DNA of 64,000 nt from assembly GCF_036785885.1 (NCBI RefSeq), contig NC_092316.1, forward strand, positions 52,027,001 to 52,091,000, in the 5' to 3' direction. Position numbers and translations under genes: made by a program. The number at the start of each line of letters is the position of its first letter. Position 1 is the stretch's first letter. Below, in pieces: positions 25,992 to 37,600 of this stretch. Below the pieces are notes generated by a model. The model saw nothing but the letters and a program-made list of their open reading frames with translations, did no database searches and had not been told where the DNA came from. Source of the stretch: Coffea arabica (Eukaryota > Streptophyta > Magnoliopsida > Gentianales > Rubiaceae).

Positions 25992-27651
25992 ATGCCATTG
26001 CTATTGTGACAAAATGCTAAGTTAAGTTTTACAGCTCCTTTTTTTTTTGTGTCTAAACCCAATTTTTTAAAAAAGTTTTTCTTAAAACTACAATAGGCTT
26101 GGAAGACCATGGCATCTATTATGCCCTAGTGATCCTCAACCAACGTGTAAAATATATGTAGCATTGACAGAAATTTGAGGAACTAACGTGTAGAATAAAG
26201 GCAGTACTCGAAGGAAATTTGAGGAACTAATATATGTACATATTACTTCTCAGCTAACTACCAAAACGTTAAAAAGAAGTATAAAAGTTACTCTCCTATT
26301 CTTCCAAAACGTTAAAAAGAAACAAAAGTTAATGTTCTCCTATTCGTCTTTTTTGGGGGTTTTTGGGTTAATTGTTGTCAAGTTGTACATGCATGATCGG
26401 AGCTACACAGAGGGTGTATTGAAGAGTCATCATACTCTTGCATTCTTGTCTGGGCAGGGATTTTTAGGTTTGAGCGGAGCAGTTGTAATTCAAGTGTACG
26501 ACACTTTGTTTGAAGGCAATCCTAGCACTTTCTTGTTAATCCTCGCACTGCTTCCTAGTCTCATTTCCATCTTGCTTATGTGGTTGGTCAAGATTGATGC
26601 AGCGCGCACCAAAGATGAGAAGAAATATTTGAATGGTTTCTCTGTAGTTTCCCTGGTCGTTGCTGCCTACCTTATGATCCTAATAATCTTGGAAAGTGCC
26701 ATCACTTTGCCACTATGGTCTCGAATCATTACCTTTCTTGTCCTCCTTTCTCTGCTGTCTTCGCCCCTGGGCGTTGCATGTAAAGCTCAGAGTGATAGCT
26801 CGTTGAACCTCGCGTACTACACATCGTCCGTTGGGACTCCTTTGATGGATGAGGCTGAGCCAATTAAGCAGGAGACAACGTCGTCTCGAGCTGCAAATCC
26901 CGTGGATATTCATCCTGATGATGATGAAGTTCAAAGCAAATCCGGCTCTGAGGATATGCTCGACCTTGGAGCGGAGTTAAACCTCTTCCAAGCAATGAGA
27001 ACTGTCAACTTCTGGTTGCTGTTCGTTGCTATGATATGTGGGATGGGTTCAGGGCTGGCCACAATAAACAACATCAGCCAAATAGGGCAATCTCTTGGCT
27101 ACTCTACTGTTGAGAGGAGTACTCTGGTTTCGTTGTGGAGCATCTGGAACTTTTTAGGCCGCTTTGGAGCTGGATATGCATCGGATATATTCCTCCACAG
27201 AAGAGGCTGGGCAAGGCCTTTGCTCATGGCTCTTACGCTAGCAGCCATGACTGCTGGCCATGTGGTTATTGCTTCCGGATTTTCTGGGAACTTGTTTATC
27301 GGTTCAGTGTTAGTCGGCGTATGCTATGGCTCTCAATGGTCCTTGATGCCTACCATTACCTCCGAGATATTTGGAGTACGACATTTGGGTACCATATTCA
27401 ACACGATTGCTGTGGCCAGTCCTATTGGATCTTACGTCCTCTCCGTTAGAGTCATTGGCTACATTTATGACAGACATGCTACAGGCGAAGAAAATACATG
27501 CTACGGCAAGTACTGCTTCATGTCATCTTTCTTCATCTTGGCATCTGTTACTGTCCTCGGATTCCTCGTTGCACTGGCACTATTTTTCAGGACGAGAAGG
27601 TTTTATTCCCAGCTTCTGGTTCGATGGTTGAGGCACACTGCAACCCGCTAG
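24366..27651 (+). CDS. Nodulin-like / NFD4-type major facilitator superfamily transporter, copy 1
   Basis: Exon 1 is 24366-24863 and exon 2 is 26458-27651, joined in phase 0 to give 563 aa. A TGA immediately before the ATG fixes the start. The N-terminal half is the nodulin-like domain, with SQGYDQATLDTVSVFKDIGA and HNFQDYSGTIVGIMK at the splice. The C-terminal half holds GLATINNISQIGQSLGY, SLWSIWNFLGRFGAGYASD (a GR..G..SD loop like MFS motif A) and YGSQWSLMPTITSEIFG. Many hydrophobic segments are spread over both halves with an acidic soluble loop between them, so it is an integral membrane protein. The family is named after NUCLEAR FUSION DEFECTIVE 4; its substrate is not known from sequence. 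The open frame runs back to 26332 inside the intron, but exon 2 must start at 26458 because GFLGLSGA matches copy 2. The 1.6-kb intron carries two long AT tracts. Confidence 0.93.
25480..25549. repeat. Long (AT)n tract in NFD4-like copy 1 intron
   Basis: About 70 bp of pure alternating AT within the single intron of the gene. Confidence 0.95.
25950..25987. repeat. Second (AT)n tract in NFD4-like copy 1 intron
   Basis: About 38 bp of pure alternating TA, 400 bp downstream of the first tract in the same intron. Confidence 0.95.
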
Positions 27652-28418
27652 AGTTAGATTCTTCTGTCTCGGGTATTGGACAAGAATCCCTGGTTCGTTG
27701 AATTCTACTCAGGGATTGGAGTGAATAATATACGGAGTTGAGCAGGGCTTAGCAGCAGCCCAGTTTTGACTAAGGCTGTTTCAATGAATGTTTCCTGTAC
27801 ACAACCTTTAAGAGTTTCAAGAATGGCTTACAGCAGCAATTCGCCTGGCACTTCAACGCTTACAATCAGGTTTCTGTGGCAAATATGTGAATCCTCCACG
27901 CCTCAGTGTTTTCATAGAATCATGTATATTTTCTCCCCTTTTTTCACATTGAATGGTTTTTTGTGGGTGATATTTTTTTTTTCTATATATAATTAATGTA
28001 TTATACTCCAATTGTACTACACATATTTGTTGCATTAAAGCATTTTATCCAGAAATGTCTCACAAAGCTTACCTGCTGTGCTTTTCAATCTATTAACAAA
28101 ATGACCCACAATCCAGAAATGGCTTTGAAGGTAAAATTGGGGGAAAAAAAAACAAGTGCCAACAACTAGTCCTCCCAACGCACTCCCCTACATCACTTTT
28201 CAGTCAACTCATGTGCAACTCTGACGGTATTAGTACATTCCTCCTCCTTCCTTTTTTTTCCTTGGGCCTCCGTTCATTTATTAAAACTCTCGAGTTTCAG
28301 CAACAATACATTCTCCAGTAATCTCCACTCCAAATAAAGAAGCTCGCATGGATTTGGATCGAAAAATTTAAGCTTCTCAAAACGGGCAAGGGAAAATTAA
28401 CCCAAAAAAAAAAAAAGT
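27652..28418. other. Spacer between the two NFD4-like tandem genes
   Basis: It contains the 3' UTR of copy 1 and the promoter and leader of copy 2 in 767 bp. No further coding frame is supported. Confidence 0.6.
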
Positions 28419-31400
28419 ATGGAGCTTGATTACAATCCGAGTTACAAAACCATAATCAAGAAGAATAAATGGGTTTCCACGGCGGCCAGCATCTGGATTC
28501 AATCCACCAGTGGCTCAGCCTACACCTTCGCCATCTACTCTCAAGTCTTGAAAACTAGTCAAGGCTATAATCAGTCGACCCTCGACACTATTTCTGTTTT
28601 CAAGGATTTTGGTGCCAACGTCGGGGTGCTCTCCGGCCTCCTATACTCCGCCGTCACCAACCCCCGCCGCAGCAGCAGAATTGGGGGGCCCTGGGTGGTT
28701 TTGGCAGCTGGGGCGGCCCTTGTGTTTGTGGGCTACTTCTTCATGTGGATGAGTGTTGTGGGGAATCTGCCGAGGCCGCCGGTGCTGCTCATGGGCTTGT
28801 ACATGTTGTTAGCTTCTAATGCAACGACGTGTTTTAATACGGCTAATGTGGTTACTGCTGTTCATAATTTTCCTGATTATAAAGGGACTGTTGTTGGCAT
28901 CATGAAGGTAACAATTTTCTTCTTTCACCTTCATTGTTACCAGCTTTATTTTTTCTTGGTATTGGTTTGGGGGTAATTCATGGAGCTTATCATTCAAAAT
29001 GTTTGGTTACCTCTGCAGTAGTATGCAATTTGTGTGTTTGTTACTGGAATTGGATTTTTACAATGATGGAGTAAGTGATCATGATGCTTTTGTGCCCAAG
29101 CTACTGATGGATACCTGCCTAAGCTCATCGAATGGATTAGGGGCCTTGCTGCTGCTTGTTTCTTATTAAAAAAAAAAAGAGCTTTATGAATGCAGTTTGC
29201 TGATAAGTTAACGTTCAATGTGCTAATGAATATTGTTGTACACAGAGGTTGAGAAAAAAGGATGATTTTTTCTGAACAATCTTTTCTGGCCATCTCTGGT
29301 TTGTGTAAGTAGTCAGCCCTAGTTCCATAGACGGATGGAAAAAAAAATGGTAGAAGGTCTTTGACTTTGAGCTTCGAGGAGATACAGAGCTTCAAGCCTA
29401 TACCCCATTACATCAGGAATCTAGAAATGCAGATTTTACTCATATCTGAGAGTGATTTTAGATGCAAATTTATGTCTGTATAGGGCATATAAATCTTATA
29501 CTGTTTTAGTTTGTGGAACACTGGCGTAGTTTCCCATTGCTTATATCTGGCCTTGGGAGATTTTACCAATACAACTCTCGGTGAAATGGTTTGTATCCAA
29601 GCTTGTGATTCCTAAAATTTGATGGAGAGTAAGCACAAAATGAACGGACAAATAGCCAGAGTTACTAATCTAGCTTGAGTCTGTGTGTTAAGGACCGCAT
29701 TTCTAGTTTGAGTTTGTATTTTAAGCAAACAAAAGAATAATTCCCATGGTAGATTTAGCTGATATGGTGGCAACTACAAGACTATACAGTGTTTAGATAA
29801 GAATCGAAGGTATCTGTCGATAATGAAACATACCAATGTATTAAAAGCTATTTGCATCATTCTGTTGAATGAGACCAGACTGCTTGGGGTGGAGGGATTT
29901 AGCATTAAGCCCTGAATGCATGCTTATATCGAATTGGAAAATCAGTTGCAAAATTTCAATTCTGAAGGTACTCATCCACTGAGGAGTGGGTAGCTTTTGG
30001 CTAAAATCTCTAGATTTGAGGACTTCAAGTGTCTATATTTTATGCCCCAAATCACGGGCAAATGCACCATTATGCTTGGTTAATATTATGATTTTTTCCC
30101 CTTTTCCCCATTTTTTCCCACTTTTTCTGCATTTTACGGATAGTTTGGATTTATAATTTTAGGCATGGTTAATGTTTAGTTGAGTGCGGTACTTCTTTTC
30201 TCAAAGGGGTAGTTGGTATTATGACACTAAATTAAGAAGTATTAAAAAAAAAGGGTCGGGACTTGGGGCCTTCCACGGGTGTAGGCAGTCCGTAGGGTAA
30301 TGGTGGTATAACTTTCAGACTCTATCTATGCCTTATCATCAATTTTGATCTAATCAAAATTTAGTGAAGTGTCAAGATGGGGATATGTTTGAAAAAAGAA
30401 AAAGAAATTCCTAAAGTAGGCCCTCATCTCTAAGTTGTTTGTTACTGATAATGAGCCAAATGAAGGGATGAATTTGCTCCATCGTTAACCCAATATTTTC
30501 TGTAAAAAAAATGGAATTGATATATTAAAATTTCTGTATACTCTTCAAAAGTAAGAGTTCATTTTGAAATGAGCCATTGATTTTATTTATTTATCTTTTG
30601 GTTTACTTCTTGTCGATGGAACATCTTAAGGAGTTGCATTTCACCTAAACACAATTAGAAATTCCCTCATACAAATCATCATTTTTTGCTGATGGAAACT
30701 TGGTTTAGAAACAAAAATGAATGAGATTAAAGTTCCCAATTCTGATGCTGCTTATAATGCTTTTGGCTATTGCATTTTGATTGGGAAATTTTACAAATGT
30801 TAATTTGGTTGTATATTTCAAAACAAAATATGAAAATTTTCTAATTATTTTCACTTTTTGAGGTAAAACGAATTAATCAATAATGATTAGTGCTTTCTTA
30901 TTGTATTTAGATACATACAAGGTTGTCTCCTTTATGTGAAAACGTCAACTTCAAATATTTATTTCCTTGCTTGCACTTGTTGATGTCCACCCACCGATTT
31001 CATGTGAAGCATATTTATTTCGGAGGTCAAATTCACAAACAAGATGTAACTCTAAGCCCATTATCATGAATTGAAATTTTTAAAGGTGCTTGGGATAAAT
31101 TTGCAAGATAAATTTGATTGAATAAGGCATCCTTGTTCATGAAAAGGATTTTAATATTTCAGCAATATCTGAAAATATTAGGACTATTTAGGCAATTCGA
31201 ATGCTATATTTCTGATTTGGAACAAGTGTTTAGCTACGTTTACAATGTACATGAGCTGACATCCTGTATAGATACATCTATTTGGACAGACTTTCTGGTT
31301 TTATTGGTAATTGAATTGGATTCTGTTGAAAGCAATGATTATGTGGGTGGAATCTACTATTGTGATATGTCTGCTTTGCTTATATTTTGTTGTCTCCTTT

Positions 31401-33303
31401 TTCTAGTTATTTTTTTGTTGACAACTACCTAATAGCTGAAACTACATCTGAAAAATGTTTTGTTTATTGACCAAACTATTAGAAATGTTTATTAGGGTCT
31501 TGAATTTTGTCGTTCCCAATTTGCATAATATCTCAATTTTTAGTTTGAGTAAATTTTTTTTTAATCCAACAGGATTTTCTTGTCGATTATTTACCAGAGA
31601 TAGAAATTAATAAGGTGGATTGCAGACCTATTCAACTTCTTCTCTTTGGTATTAGTAAAGCTAATGAAAGTCATTTAGGGCAGAAACCAAAAGTGGCTGT
31701 TAATCGATATCGACACTTGATCTTTAACAGAGTACCATAACTATATCTTTATAGTTATCATTATTATTTTTTAATGAAACAAGCCACTGCAATATAAAAT
31801 GTTAAAATTATTTGAAAATTTGCTTCTGCAAGTGTCCATTAACTTAAGCCATGTGTGGACATTATTTTTGGTTTACTTTAACATCTGCAATTAACAAGAA
31901 GGCCAGAAACATATACTTTGTGAAAGTTTGGTGGTCTATCTGATGGAAAGAAGTTGACTCGCCAATGGTCTCTAAACCTTGATTTACTTTTTCGCGTCCC
32001 TTTCCTTCTCTCTCTCTCTCTTCCTTTTTTCCTTTTTGTTTGTTTGCTATATTTTTTCCAACTTGCAAGACAATACTCTGCTCTCATATTTTCTTTGTAG
32101 GGCTTTCTTGGCTTGAGCGGTGCAATATTGATTCAGGTGTACCATACAATTCTCAACGAGAAGCCAACCACATTTATTTTGATGTTGGCACTCTTGCCCT
32201 CCATAACTGCCCTTCTGCTAATGTGGTTTGTAAGAATCACTCCAACTAATGAAGTAGGCGAAAAGAAATACCTTAATGTTTTCTCGTTGGCTGCTGTAGT
32301 TCTTGCTGGTTATCTAATGGCAGTAATAGTCCTAGAGAATGTCCTTACATTTCGTTCAGCAGTACGAATTTCTACTTTTGTCATACTTATTTTGTTGCTA
32401 GTGCCACCTATATACATAGCAATTAAAGCCGAAAAGGAGAAGGCAAGGAGGATTATAAGATCCTTGCTTGAGCAGAACCAATTGGTTTATGATGGAAACC
32501 AGTTGGGCAACAATTTCGTGCAGACCAGACAAGATCCTGAGGGCCATCAAGAGATTTCGTGCGATGCTGATGAAGAGATGAATATAAATAATGAAAGGAC
32601 TGTTCCAGAACGGGGAGAAAATCTGAATCTTTTGCAATCTATCTGCACCATCGATTTTTGGTTGCTTTTTTTTGTTTCAGCATGTGGTATGGGCTCAGGA
32701 CTAGCTACTGTTAATAATGTCAGCCAAATAGGAGAATCTTTTGGCTACTCCACTATAGCAACAAGTACATTAACTTCTTTGTGGAGCATCTGGAATTTCA
32801 TTGGGCGGTTGGGATCTGGGTTTGTGTCTGATTACTTTTTGCATGCACAAGGTTGGTCAAGGCCACTGTTCATAACCATCACTCTGGCAACTATGAGCAT
32901 TGGTCATGCTGTGATTGCTTCTGGTTTGCCTGGTGCCCTATATGCGGGTTTGGTTCTTGTTGGTATCGGCTATGGCTCACAGTGGTCACTGATGCCTACA
33001 ATTGTTTCAGAGATATTTGGTCCAGCACATATGGGAGCAATATTTAACACTGTCAGTATTGCAAATCCTGTTGGAACTTATATTCTCTCAGTTAGAGTAG
33101 TTGGTTACATCTATGACAAAGAAGCGACAGGGAGTGACAACACTTGCATTGGAACTCACTGCTTCATGTTATCGTTCCTTATTATGGCATCAACTACTGT
33201 TCTGGCGTCTCTTGTTGGTTTAATATTATTCTTTCGGACAAGAAACTTCTATAGACAAGTTATACTGAGAAGACTTTATATTCCCATCAGGAATCTGGAG
33301 TAA
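28419..33303 (+). CDS. Nodulin-like / NFD4-type major facilitator superfamily transporter, copy 2
   Basis: Exon 1 is 28419-28907 and exon 2 is 32101-33303, phase 0, giving 563 aa, the same total as the upstream copy. It starts 767 bp after the stop of copy 1 in the same orientation, so the pair is a tandem duplication. Shared landmarks are SQGYNQSTLDTISVFKDFGA, HNFPDYKGTVVGIMK, GFLGLSGAILIQVYHTIL, GLATVNNVSQIGESFGY, SLWSIWNFIGRLGSGFVSD and GYGSQWSLMPTIVSEIFG. The central hydrophilic loop (roughly residues 265-325, ending before ENLNLLQSICTIDFW) differs most and is rich in E, N and Q. It is expected in a membrane; the substrate is unknown. The single intron is 3.2 kb, twice that of copy 1, and includes a short stretch recognisably similar to the copy 1 intron (see findings). 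Both copies look intact. Confidence 0.93.
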
Positions 33304-34400
33304 GAATTGATGTTCTTTGGCATGTCAAGTTGATGTCTCAAATGATCCATCACTTGGATTTGGTGTCATTGTTGCTGTCCACTGATAAAAGGTACTGTGC
33401 CAGATCTCCTTGGTTCATCTATAGACTAGAAGAAATTCACGTTCTCTGAGTTCGAGAAAAATTTAGCATCATCCTTGAAATATTGGTGATTATAAATTCA
33501 TAGACCTGACCCAAAATTTTCACCAAGCAATTAAGGGCATTCCTGGGCACCTGTCTTTGATGAGGTTGAAGTGCTCATTCGTCGACAGAGCTCGGTTGCA
33601 GCAGCTACGCTGGGGGCTGTTCTGCGTGCATGATCAGTTGATGATGTGAATTTGTTCAAGGCGTACGTATGTGCATCAATGAGGTAAACTGCTTCAAGAA
33701 CCTGGTTCCATCTTCCAGCAAAATTTGAAAGTCCCAAGTAGAAGCGGATCATCTTTGCTAGCACCATCATAAATGAAATTGTGGGATGGATCAGATGCAT
33801 TCATTCTCTTTGAACTGAATTCCGTCTTCGGTCCGAGACGAGAGGCATCTAGACGATGTTGGGGCAATCCAATGATGAATGAGTTGATTTGGTAGTGCTT
33901 GAACATTGCTTGCTGCAAAGTTTGCACGGGTTTCACAGGGAGAGCAGTGTATTCGATTGGATGAGATAAGCCTCTGCATGGAATGTTGCTAGGCTTAGAC
34001 CATCATTGCATGATGAGCTTGAAAATTGACTGACTGTATTATCATATTTGCTAAGCTTAAACCATCATTTTTATTTTCTTTCTGTATGTTTAACGGACCT
34101 CCCAATTATACTTAAAAAAAATGAAAAAAATGAAAAAAAAAAAATTGCCTATCCGTTTAATGACATGTGTTGTGTTGGGCCACTAATCATGAATAAGAGA
34201 GACCATTCGTTGATCAAAAGACCAACAGCCTGACCTAACCGGCCCAAGACACATACCCGTCCGTCCACGGTCAAACCCACTGCTTTTCTTTTTCCTAAAT
34301 TTTTTTGAAACACTGTCCAAGCCCACTTTAAGTCGGCATTCTACAGAACATGGACTGGACCTCTCTATCTGGGCAGGCAAAGTGAATTATTAGTACTGAA
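33304..34400. other. NFD4-like copy 2 3' flank and ELF5 promoter region
   Basis: The first part should be 3' UTR. Overlapping minus-strand open frames at 33531-33936 are mentioned under rejected items. A+T- and A-rich sequence follows at 34110-34145. Confidence 0.45.
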
Positions 34401-34436
34401 TTAATGTTCCGATCAGAATCGCAGAAGCAGAATTTA

Positions 34437-34460
34437 AGAGAGAGAGAGAGAGAGAGAGAA
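34437..34460. repeat. (GA)n microsatellite in ELF5 5' leader
   Basis: About 22 bp of GA repeat about 165 bp upstream of the ELF5 ATG, followed by GAAGAAGAAG repeats. GA-rich leaders are common in plant housekeeping genes and can be bound by BBR/BPC proteins. Confidence 0.85.
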
Positions 34461-34579
34461 AGTGGCAGCGAAGAGGAAGAAGAAGAAGAAGAAGGCTTTG
34501 CAACTTTCATGCTCTGAAGCGACGTCGTCTGGGCAGTGTATACATATACCAGTAGCAAGGAAACTCGCAGAATAAATAT

Positions 34580-34602
34580 ACAGAGAGAGAGAGAGAGAGA
34601 GA
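34580..34602. repeat. Second (GA)n microsatellite just before ELF5 ATG
   Basis: AGAGAG repeats about 22 bp upstream of the start codon, directly before GGGGGCGCCGGCGCG. Probably in the 5' UTR. Confidence 0.85.
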
Positions 34603-34623
34603 AGGGGGCGCCGGCGCGTAACA

Positions 34624-37600
34624 ATGAAGACGACAAAAGGAGGCAAGGTTATGAACCCTACCGATGCTTACCGGAAAGAGCTTCGCAAGAAGGAGTTAAA
34701 ACGGGTATGCTATACTATTTATCTCATTCTCTGTATTTGGTTTCATGTAATTCGTTTGTGTAATTTTGATATAGTTTCCTGTGTATTAAATGTTGTCCGC
34801 TCTTGTCTTGTATGCATCAAATTTAGATTTTTGTGCTTACTTAGGGTTTTGGTGATTTATGCTGAATTTTTATTTGAATGAGGATATGAATTGGCAAACA
34901 AAGAGTAAAAAAAAATATAATAAAAGCTACCTTTTTAATTATTATTATTTTTTTATTCTTAATTTTTTTTGGGAAGTTGTGGTTAATTTGAGTTTAGGAG
35001 GTGATAGTGCATTTGGTTTGGTATGAAAATTGAATTATGACTAGAGAAGAAAAGCTGTAAATGGCCGTGTTGGTTTAGAAAAATGTGATAAAAGTGGGAC
35101 TCTAGTATTGTACGGCTGCTTAATCACTGTTGTATAGGATTAGAATGACAGCAACTTACTATTTTTGTCTTTGTAGACGTTTATGGGGCATAAATCAAGC
35201 TAAAATATTCCTTAGATATTTGGGAGAGGTGTAGAAGGTGTGAGGAGGGAGGGTATGTTTTGTAGTTGATCATCCTGCGGAAACAGTACATATTATTTAG
35301 TGGCCCAGGCAGGGCGGACTGCTGCTTGTGGAGAGTATCGACAAGCCGGCCTTTTAGACTATCACTAGCATCTAATTGTTGTGCACTGCTAAAGGGGTGA
35401 TGTGAAGACCAACAGTAGATATGATGTCCCAGAATCTTGATAGAAAGGATAGCGAAGGAGTAATCAGAGTTCAGGGATAGAAGACAAGTTGGGTTCAATT
35501 TTCTAGAGGTGCATTTCATTAGGCAGTTTGATAGGTTCACGAACTACATGAGCGAGAGGTAATTAGTTTGAAGTGCAAGATTTAGTGGTCAAAACAACTA
35601 AGCAGCAGGATGCAGTGGATTGTTTTGCCGCTAGAAGCTAACTGTAATGTTCTGGCTCATAGTGTTCCTTCAACTTTTTCTAAAGTTCAGTTTTATGCGG
35701 TACAATGTTGCATTCTAGCTTTATTCAAGACCTCATAGGATTCGCTATAGATTATGAACACCTGTTAATTGCATGCATAATAATGGCCATCTATGTGCTG
35801 GCGCACAAATTCTTCTCTGTAACTTGTTCTTTTAAATATTTTATCTTCTGAAACTCATGTGCTAATTTTGATGCCTATGTAGAACAAAAAAGAAAGGAAA
35901 AAGGTGCGGGAGGTGGGGATTTTGAAGAAGGATCCTGAGACACTAAGGGAGCAGATATCGAAGCTGGAAGCCATGAGTAAGTTTGACTGTTCTTGAAATG
36001 GAATTGATCTTGAGGAGTGAGACTTTCTTATTTTCTGTTGCAATTCATCTGGGGATTTTAGTGTCATGTCTTTTCTTCTTTTTTTGCAGCAAATTTTAAT
36101 GGATGTGGGAATAGCTGCATTTAGTTTTCCATGTTGTTTAGTCCTTAAAATGACTATCCAGAAGAAGTCAAATTATAGTAAATACTAATGCAATCCTCTC
36201 AATAAAATTGAAATTATTGTGACTTGAGGGGCTTTTGTTTGGCAAGTAACTTTTCCTGCAAAATTGTGTTGATGTAGAAACAAAGAACATTGCAGGTGCT
36301 TGGTTCCTCACGGACAATACATGCTGAGTTATTAGTTTCTTTTATTTTAATCATTTCGAAGGTTTTTTTTTCCCCTTTCAACATCTTCGGTTGAGTGGTG
36401 GTTGGAACTTCTGAGCTTTTGATAACCATCAGTCGAAGTTTTAGTTGCAATTTAAATACTTCGGCTGTTTAAATCTTTCAAATGGATAAGTTAGACCAAG
36501 TTTATACTCCTATGCATGTCAGGAAGATGAAGAAAGGAAAGTGCTGTCATAAATTTACAAACACGCCCTAATTTTAACATCAAGAACATATTAAGTGCAC
36601 CTGTTGAGTTGTCAGATGCAGGTTATTTGGAAGAGTAGAACATATCTATTGACTACTTAGGTCATAGTTCTTAGTTAAGATATTCACTTCTTCTTCAAGG
36701 TCTTCCAATCTCTAGTTCATGTAGGGTGCTGCAGTAATGCAGAGCATGATGCCATACTGTCATTGTCTGGGAAAAGTTGGAGAGTGGCGGAAGGATGAGA
36801 GGGAATAAATTTTATTTGTGTGACTATTACTCGGCAAATTTCTTTAAATAATACTAAAAAAATAAAAAGTCCCTCAAATGAGGCAAATGTGAGGGTTGTT
36901 CTCCAAATAAAGTTGCTACACCCCTGGTGTGCGGCAACAAAGGAAAATCTGTTTTTTTTAATATATATATTTTTTGAAATAGACACTAAGGAAACATATT
37001 TTTGCATTTCGGTCCTTCAAGAAATGCAATTAAATTATTAAAAAACTTAATGTGAGAGTAGCGTGCAGCAACTCTCACTATTTAAAAAAAAATATCTATG
37101 TTAGAGTTTTTCCAAATACCAATAAAGGTTCATTTGATTTTCTATCTTTTATGGTTCTTTGATTTTACATTTTTACCTTGATTCAACCTGTAGCAACATG
37201 GTACTATATGTCTTTAACAGCAAACAAGACCTCAGCCCCGCTTTATATATATTTATTATTATTATTTTTGGGTCCAAAGTCAGCTGTTAGCTTCTAGCCA
37301 GTTGAGATACATATGGATCATTTTGTCATTCAATTTTACCCAGGCTCAAAAGCTCTGGTTCTTGTTAATTAGTTGATAACCAATTGTTAATCCGTTTTAC
37401 TTGTTACATGTTACAACATGGATATCAGATATTTCCAATCTGAGTTCTTATGTGGATTAAAAGTGGAACGAGATAAACCTACACAGACACACTAGAATAG
37501 AGTTCATTATTCAGGGTTGATAGTTTTGCTGCAGGCCGTCTTCCAATTTTTGATCAATACATAAATTCTCTTTTAAACCAACACAAACACACTAGAACAG

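Noticed and set aside
26332..26457. In-frame upstream extension of NFD4-like exon 2
   Set aside because: A consensus acceptor at 26457 and alignment with copy 2 place the exon start at 26458; the extension is intronic and interrupts the conserved GIMK-GFLGLSG junction.
31118..31432. 104-aa plus-strand frame in the NFD4-like copy 2 intron
   Set aside because: Intronic, A+T-rich, no domain or splice support; the hydrophobic end reflects T-rich codons.
33531..33979. Overlapping minus-strand frames with protein-like composition downstream of NFD4-like copy 2
   Set aside because: The frame shifts between segments, no domain is recognised, and the region should be the 3' UTR of copy 2. A decayed gene fragment is possible but not supported; a protein search with the 89-aa and 80-aa frames would decide.
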